Shown in pieces: positions 58,901 to 64,000 of a DNA stretch of 64,000 bases. This stretch comes from Symbiodinium natans (taxonomy: Eukaryota > Sar > Dinophyceae > Suessiales > Symbiodiniaceae): positions 248,001 to 312,000 of the forward strand of contig CAJNDS010002637.1 in the NCBI GenBank assembly GCA_905221605.1. The letters run 5' to 3'. Position 1 is the stretch's first letter. Each line of letters opens with the position of its first letter. The notes beneath the pieces were generated by a model. It was not told the origin of the DNA. It worked only from the letters and a program-made list of their open reading frames with translations, and did not search any database. The position numbers and the translations under genes were made by a program.

Positions 58901-59378
58901 CCAGTGCGCCTGCCAGTTTTCCACGTGACAGACTCACGGATGTGCACTTTTGATCGGCATCCCTCCTCCCTCCCCACATTTGCCATTTGCCACTGTGAGA
59001 GTCGAGTCAGTAAAGGGGGGGGGGGGGGATTGGGGGCCTGGCTAGCCGACAGCAAGCCCAGGGCCCCAGCTTCCATTCTTGGCCACGTGAAACCTCATCT
59101 TGGACAATGGGTGGCACTATTCACTTTTCACTGGCCCAAGGCACGAGATTGGAAATCAGAACTTTCAGGAGCATTCCTGCACACATTCGACAGGCGCAAA
59201 GGGCAAGAAGGGCTGTGCACAGAGGTCTCCTTGATTCTGCCATCTCTGTGGTCATGCAGGCATGCGCCGTGTTGGCATCGACGATGGGCGCTTGCTTTCT
59301 TTGCGCGGCAAGCCGTTTGTGCTGTTTGCCGGCGTGGCGCCGGCGCAGCAGGCTGGCGAAGCGACCGTGCTGTGAGAT

Positions 59379-59730
59379 GTAAGCTCTGCACAAATCTGCA
59401 CAAGCTCAACCGTGCAAAAAGAGATTTAGAGGCTGAGCATGGCCGTGGGAGGACTACCCTTGTCAGCACCGGCAATACCTCTGTCCGCTAGAACTGCCGG
59501 ACGAGGCATCCGAGAACCTCAAGGAGCTCAAGGCAGCTTGGCAGCATTGGCACATGTGGCGCTTTGGCTATAGCTTTGCACATTCTATAGGGGCCAAGTC
59601 GTGTTTCTTTCACGCTCCCGCATTCTACTCGCCAACGAGCTTTGAAGCTTCGCAGGTGAAGTGCAGCGAGAAGGTGCTGCTGACCTTTGTTCCTCGGCTT
59701 TGCGAAGAAGTGAAAATGACAAGCCTTTAA
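59379..59730 (+). CDS. Exon-like frame ending a + strand gene, unassigned
   Basis: Open for about 99 codons to a stop at 59,728-59,730 with convincing protein composition: WPWEDYPCQHRQYLCPLELP, then EASENLKELKAAWQHWHMWR, then KVLLTFVPRLCEEVKMTSL. The frame opens just after a TGA at about 59,430, next to a possible AG acceptor. The preceding frame 59,379-59,491 (CTNLHKLNRAKRDLEAEHG) may be a neighbouring exon. A G run (59,017-59,028) lies upstream. No family recognised. Confidence 0.42.
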
Positions 59731-60370
59731 TTCAACGCAGCATTCAAACATATTCAAACATCTGCAAGATTCTTAAGCAAGATGTTAGAAGACTAAACTG
59801 TGCAGAAACACGGCTGCCGGTGTCGACGCTCCCCCATGCCGTGACCTTCGAACAGCACCCTTCTTTGAGCGGACTTTAGCGCCGTCAGTGCTCGGCCAGC
59901 TTCCAGAGGCAAAGTTTCTCTTTGGGGCACAGCACGGGGCCATGGCCACAGCTGTTAGAACCCGGTCCTCCAAAAACCAGTGGGCCACATGAGCCATCTC
60001 AGATCATCCCTTCCCCCTAAAATTAAATCCCACAGACAGCTAAGTGTTGCGAAATGACTGGGAGGGAAGGGAGGGCTGAAAGGGAAGGGAGGGAAGGGAG
60101 CTTCAGGATGTTGGTTGGTTTGAGGGTTTAGGGAAAACCTTAAGCCCTAACGGTTTAGGTTTGGGAAAGGTTCATGTTTCTGCTCAGGCTTCCGACTTGA
60201 CCCCCCCCCCCCTTAACCCCCCCCTAACCCCCCCCCTCTCTCTGTAGAGTATTCAATAGGGGCAGGCACGGATTCGGGATTTTTGGGTCATTTTTTTCTC
60301 TATTAGGGGGCTATTAATATTAGGGGGAAGGGATTAGGCTTTGGGCATTTGGCCATTTTCAGATGTTGGC
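59731..60370. other. Intergenic spacer with C tracts and telomere-like patch
   Basis: 'ggtttgagggtttaggg' and 'ccctaacggtttagg' words at about 60,115-60,165 resemble degenerate TTTAGGG repeats. C runs lie at 60,201-60,212, 60,217-60,223 and 60,229-60,235. A repeated 'gggaaggga' stretch sits at 60,062-60,100. No coding signal is seen. Confidence 0.6.
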
Positions 60371-60971
60371 ATGAAGAGAGCTCGGCCTCAGGACTTTGCG
60401 GACCAACTGTCAGAGAAGATGCTCGCACAAGAGCGGCTAGGACTCGAGGTTCAACTTGGAGCAAAAGTAAAGTATACACTGTGTGGCGTACCGTAATGTA
60501 CCGTTGCCGTTATATACCGTGCCTTTCTCAGTTCTGCTTGGGCTTAAAGCTCGAGGCTGAACATCCAAGGAAGCGTGCACCAGAAAAACTGGATGCCTTT
60601 CGTGGTGGGTGATGAGCTCTTCTTGATCTTCACGGTCGTCGCCCGTCTGTATGGTGTTGCACGGGGAGAGGAATGATGACAGAGACTATGAAAGCAGCGC
60701 GTCACGCTGTTCCAGGAGCCTCTGCGCGTGATGCGAGTGGATACCCTGACGGGACGCTGCGTTGAGGTCAGCTTGGTACTGCCCTTAGAGCTGGAGAGTT
60801 TTTTTTCTCGCCGTCTCCCAAGTGAAGCAGGCTGGCCGTAAATCTTCCAACGGGTGCGTAAGCCTGGGTCCAGGTACGGACTCCGGCGCTTTCGGCTCTC
60901 CACAACTCCCAGCGCGACGAGTTTCGTGGGCAACTAGCTTAGAAAATCTTAGGAACCTGCATCAAGAAGAT
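60371..60971 (+). CDS. 5' exons of a gene with an RVxW-type PP1 docking motif
   Basis: Start ATG 60,371 follows 'cattttcag|atgttggc'. Exons: 60371-60466 (MKRARPQDFADQLSEKMLAQ, then ERLGLEVQLGAK; GT donor gtaaag), 60550-60594 (LEAEHPRKRAPEKLD; GC donor), 60695 or 60716-60830 (QEPLRVMRVDTLTGRCVEVS, then LVLPLELESFFSRRLPSEAG; GC donor) and 60874-60971 (TDSGAFGSPQLPARRVSWAT, then SLENLRNLHQED; donor gtaagt). Phases are compatible throughout. RRVSW fits the R/K-x-V-x-F/W docking consensus used by PP1 partners. A further exon may start near 61,019. I do not recognise the overall family. Confidence 0.5.
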
Positions 60972-61005
60972 GTAAGTTGATGTAAGCTGGGGGCAGCAGA
61001 ATATC

Positions 61006-61245
61006 GTGAGCCGAGCCCAGGCATGGAGGACCGGCGCTTGTTCCTCTGCCGCCCAAGCACGGTGGCGGTTTCCTGGGGCTGGCTCGGGCTGCTTGGCGCC
61101 AAAAATCCGCTGCAACTTCTGCGATCACGGTACTGTACCTCATGTGCAAGCCGGTTTGCATGTGCAGTCAAGTTGCTGCGCCTCCCAGACACGAAGCAAG
61201 GGTAGAAACGGAGGGCATTTATTTCTGCAATGTTTGTTGTTCTGA
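61006..61245 (+). CDS. Possible further exon of the 60.4 kb gene
   Basis: Two overlapping + frames follow 'gagcccag|gcatgg': one gives MEDRRLFLCRPSTVAVSWGW, then LGLLGAKNPLQLLRSRY (to 61,205); the other is Cys-rich (KIRCNFCDHGTVPHVQAG, to 61,245). Phase from the preceding exon (ending in a complete GAT codon) would select the second if acceptor 61,019 is used. The first reads more like a globular protein. Unresolved. Confidence 0.3.
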   Translation: MSRAQAWRTGACSSAAQARWRFPGAGSGCLAPKIRCNFCDHGTVPHVQAGLHVQSSCCASQTRSKGRNGGHLFLQCLLF

Positions 61246-64000
61246 TTGTGGACGCCAGTTGGTATGTTGGTCCGTTGGTCTGGCTTAATTGATCTTAATT
61301 GTAACGCTTGCGCGCGCCGCCTCGGCAGCCGGGCCGGCCCAACGCGGGGTGTAGCGTGCGCATTGCAGAAACGGAAAGCCTAGTCATATGTCACTTGGTT
61401 TAGCACCACGCCGTCATAAGTTCAGGAGTTGTTGGTCCTCATGATGGGTTCTGCGCAGTTGGGTTCTGTCAAAGCAGCGGGCCCCATGATCGAGAGAGCA
61501 CAGGCGAGCGCGCGGGACCTGCGTTCGCCCAATTGATGCAGATATGGGTAGCCCACTGGTGGTAGCCCAGTTGCATCGACATCGCGGAGCTGGTGCAAGG
61601 ACGCGAGCGCGGCAGTGAAACAACGTCGAGAAACCAGAGCTCATGCATCCAAAGGACCAAGTTGCGACCAGTCCGGAGGGAAAGAAACCCGTACTCACCC
61701 CTGTTACGACCTGCATTGCTGGCGCATGTTTTATGCGCCCTGCGCCCATGAACATCTTGAGAGCTCGCAACCTGGTCTCTTCATGCTGCTTGCAGTTGCA
61801 GCGCTTGCTTTTCAAAGCAATCCTGGGAAGTTCGATGCATCAGTCAGTCCCACATAACATAACGGTCGAAAAGGCCAAGATCGAATCTCTAGCCTGAGAT
61901 GCGTGCAAGATCGTATAAGCGTGCTCCGATTGGAATCATTGGCACAGCTTCCCTGACAGGTGGTGGTGGCGGCGCTGTGGGGCTAGAAGGATTGATGTCG
62001 AAGTTTTTGACCGCCGCGCAAAATCATGTTCCACCTATGGTGCTTCGTGGTGTAGTCAGTCTAGTGCGGGTGTTGCGGGAGTGTGGAGGGGGTGTTGTTG
62101 GGGACGTGGTGGGGTGTGGCGGAGGTGCGGCGAGGGTGCATCGCTGGGGGGTGCATCGCTGGGGGGTGGGTGGGGGGCCTGGTTGACAAGTTGTTGGCCT
62201 CTAAAATGTTGAGAAGCTTGAAACGGCTTCGTGTTGGAAGGCCTAATCTTCTCATGCCAGCTCTCCAGCCCCTCCATTCACAGCACTCTTTGGCAACTCT
62301 TTGGCAACAGGAATCCACAGACACTGTAGCATGGCCAACGGGCGACAGCTCTCGTCGTCTGGGCAACGTTGCTGTGCGCTTGTCGATCAGGGATTGACAC
62401 AACACCTAAGCGCAGTTTGTTACAACTCAGAAGGGCCACCCAAGACCCAAGGCATCTGCCAGGATCATAATGAAGAGCGCCATGGAAGGGGCAGCGGAGC
62501 GAGATAGAAGCGCAAGCAGGTCATCTAGGTGGATGGCCTAAGTGCCGCTTCTGCTCGCACATCGCCGAGGTACAAGCTGGCAATTTGCTTTATACGCACT
62601 TCTTCTTCGCACTCAAAGTGCCCCAAGATCCGTCTGCATCAGATCCATTTGTCATCTCTCATGCGTGGTGGCCCAGCTACACCGGGATTTGCAACTGAAC
62701 AGCCTCTCATCTATCTTATCTCTCACTAGACTGAGCTGACTGCAGCAAGGTCAGCCGTCTTTTGTGCATCGAGTCGTCGCCGCGGCCTAAGCCCAGAACT
62801 GCAAGGGCAAGCGTGTTTTGAGCCATTTGAGCCTCCAGCCGTTCAGCAAGTTCGGTAAGTCTCAGGCACGAAGGCCTCTGCGAGGTGATTCAGTTTGTGG
62901 GCGGCATCTTCATCGACGAAGACCAGTTGGTGCCAAGTGTCGTTTAGATCTTGTTGGTTGTTTGTATGTTTTGTGGGCATCACGCTGGAGGCTCACGAGC
63001 TGTGGCTGCACCCATCACTCATGTCAGTTGTGGGTGGCGTTTGAAATCGGAGGTGCTCACATATGGAGCCAATGACTGCGCGATGCGGCTGCAGTGAGAA
63101 CTCATGAAATTCTGAAAGCTTTGCGGCTTTGCGTTGTTGTAAGAAAACACCAAGGAGCCACGAGTGACAGCTCTTCCCTTGAGCCATGCGTTGGCCATGC
63201 TCCGACCTGCGGATTTCAGATCCGAGCTGTGAGCTTGGAAAAGGGTCGTCTGACGTCTCTGCTGTCAACCTGCTGCCTTAGACGAGCCTTAGACTCTTAG
63301 ACAATCATAGCCCAGTTCTCCTACTGTAAGCTGGGACTGCAGGCTACTGCCTGAGAGGTCGCATCCACCAGGAGGCTTGGAGCAACCGAGCCACTAGAGG
63401 ACTTCAGAGCCACCAGCCCGAATCAAGGAGACCTGGAGACCTGTATGAAGAAGCCACTAGTCACTAGCCGCACTAGGCCATACCTTGGAAACGGAGCTGC
63501 AGCTTCCCTTTTTGGAGGCATGGCGGGAAGCCCGTTCAGACAGGCTTAGCCAGCCCAGCTACATCCGACAGGACTGCCTTGCACAGTAGGATGCTCGATA
63601 TCACCGGCACCACGTGATACACACGGAAGTTAGTCTTGCAAGTTGCCAGTGAATGTGTTGTGCATACGCCAGGCTTCGGCCAACGAAGCAGACGGGACAT
63701 TTGGCATGTCTTGATCATTGTCGATTGCTCCTGCGCTGGAGGATGGAAGCTTGGATGAGACTCTGGCGAGATTGGCGCGCCAACACATGCCCGTCAACCC
63801 CTCGCCAGACATCCAGGCCACTACGGTACATGCGAATAATACGACATGCAGCGACAGTTGGTTCTGAGCCGTCTGTGTAAAGCCTTTTGCAATGTGCAGC
63901 ATTGCTATCCGCAGCTCACGAACGCATACCGGCGTCATGGTCCTGCCCGAACCTGCTGAGCCAAAGAAGCCAAAGCAGCTGGCAACGCGGCGAAGCACTG
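61246..64000 (+). other. Unassigned 3' region with exon-like pieces
   Basis: + strand candidates: 61,899-62,040 (SYKRAPIGIIGTASLTGGGG, then LEGLMSKFLTAAQN), 62,190-62,397 (ASKMLRSLKRLRVGRPNLL, ends in a stop) and 62,830-62,947 (LRHEGLCEVIQFVGGIFIDE, then DQLVPSVV-stop). 62,083-62,175 is G-rich with a repeated 'gcatcgctggggggtg'. The rest shows no assignable coding, repeat or RNA feature; minus frame 63,630-63,998 runs off the window edge without recognisable motifs. Confidence 0.28.

Overview
The window looks like nuclear DNA of a dinoflagellate, most plausibly a Symbiodiniaceae-type genome; I do not name a species. Three things support this. (1) Genes are broken into many short exons whose introns mostly begin with GC, sometimes GA, and rarely GT, and end in AG followed by a G in the next exon. 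This is the known non-canonical splice pattern of dinoflagellates. (2) Every gene I could identify lies on the + strand, as in unidirectional dinoflagellate gene arrays. (3) Introns and spacers are full of simple repeats, CCCTAAA-type telomere-like sequence, minisatellites and long homopolymer G/C tracts. There is no sign of operons, ribosome binding sites, CRISPR arrays, rRNA or tRNA.

Layout. 0-11.6 kb: exon-like pieces that I cannot assign to families, with a ~110-150 bp tandem repeat at 5.87-6.23 kb. 11.64-12.18 kb: C-terminal exons of a histidine acid phosphatase. 13.73-31.94 kb: a complete PP1-type serine/threonine protein phosphatase catalytic subunit, reconstructed by hand as 19 exons that join to exactly 900 nt (299 codons plus stop). 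Two of its introns are very large. Intron 14 (5.1 kb) holds three CTA-trinucleotide arrays, telomere-like sequence, a ~430 bp near-perfect palindrome and a same-strand ORF for a single-domain voltage-gated cation channel. Intron 15 (9.8 kb) holds about 8 kb of a ~53 bp minisatellite, interrupted by a 1 kb foreign segment. 32.07-32.65 kb: purine-rich low complexity. 33.98-34.56 kb: an ORF with a TPK repeat and a PP1-docking (RVxF) motif. 35.20-38.19 kb: a syntaxin-6-like SNARE (Qc), nearly complete from N-terminal domain to C-terminal anchor. 39.35-43.8 kb: a long coiled-coil protein made of tiny, mostly phase-0 exons. 44-51 kb: unassigned exon-like pieces, including a probable gene start at 47.19 kb, a 605 bp non-autonomous DNA transposon with 30 bp terminal inverted repeats and an exact 8 bp target duplication, and hydrophobic exons at 49.9-50.7 kb. 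51.15-52.3 kb: an AT-rich island. 52.3-54.72 kb: a tandem duplication, an 80-base G run and a GC-rich composite satellite. 54.94-55.39 kb: a minus-strand reading frame with one in-frame TGA. 55.4-64 kb: mostly unassigned exon-like pieces, plus a new gene from 60,371 that carries a second PP1-type docking motif.

Connections. The clear genes cover phosphate or phosphoester chemistry (acid phosphatase), protein dephosphorylation (PP1), vesicle fusion (syntaxin 6) and excitability (channel). They do not form a recognisable pathway. The most notable arrangement is the channel gene inside a PP1 intron on the same strand. If both are expressed from one precursor, cis-splicing of PP1 and spliced-leader trans-splicing of the channel would compete. 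Exon boundaries were placed by matching conserved protein families and reading phase, and have not been checked against transcripts.
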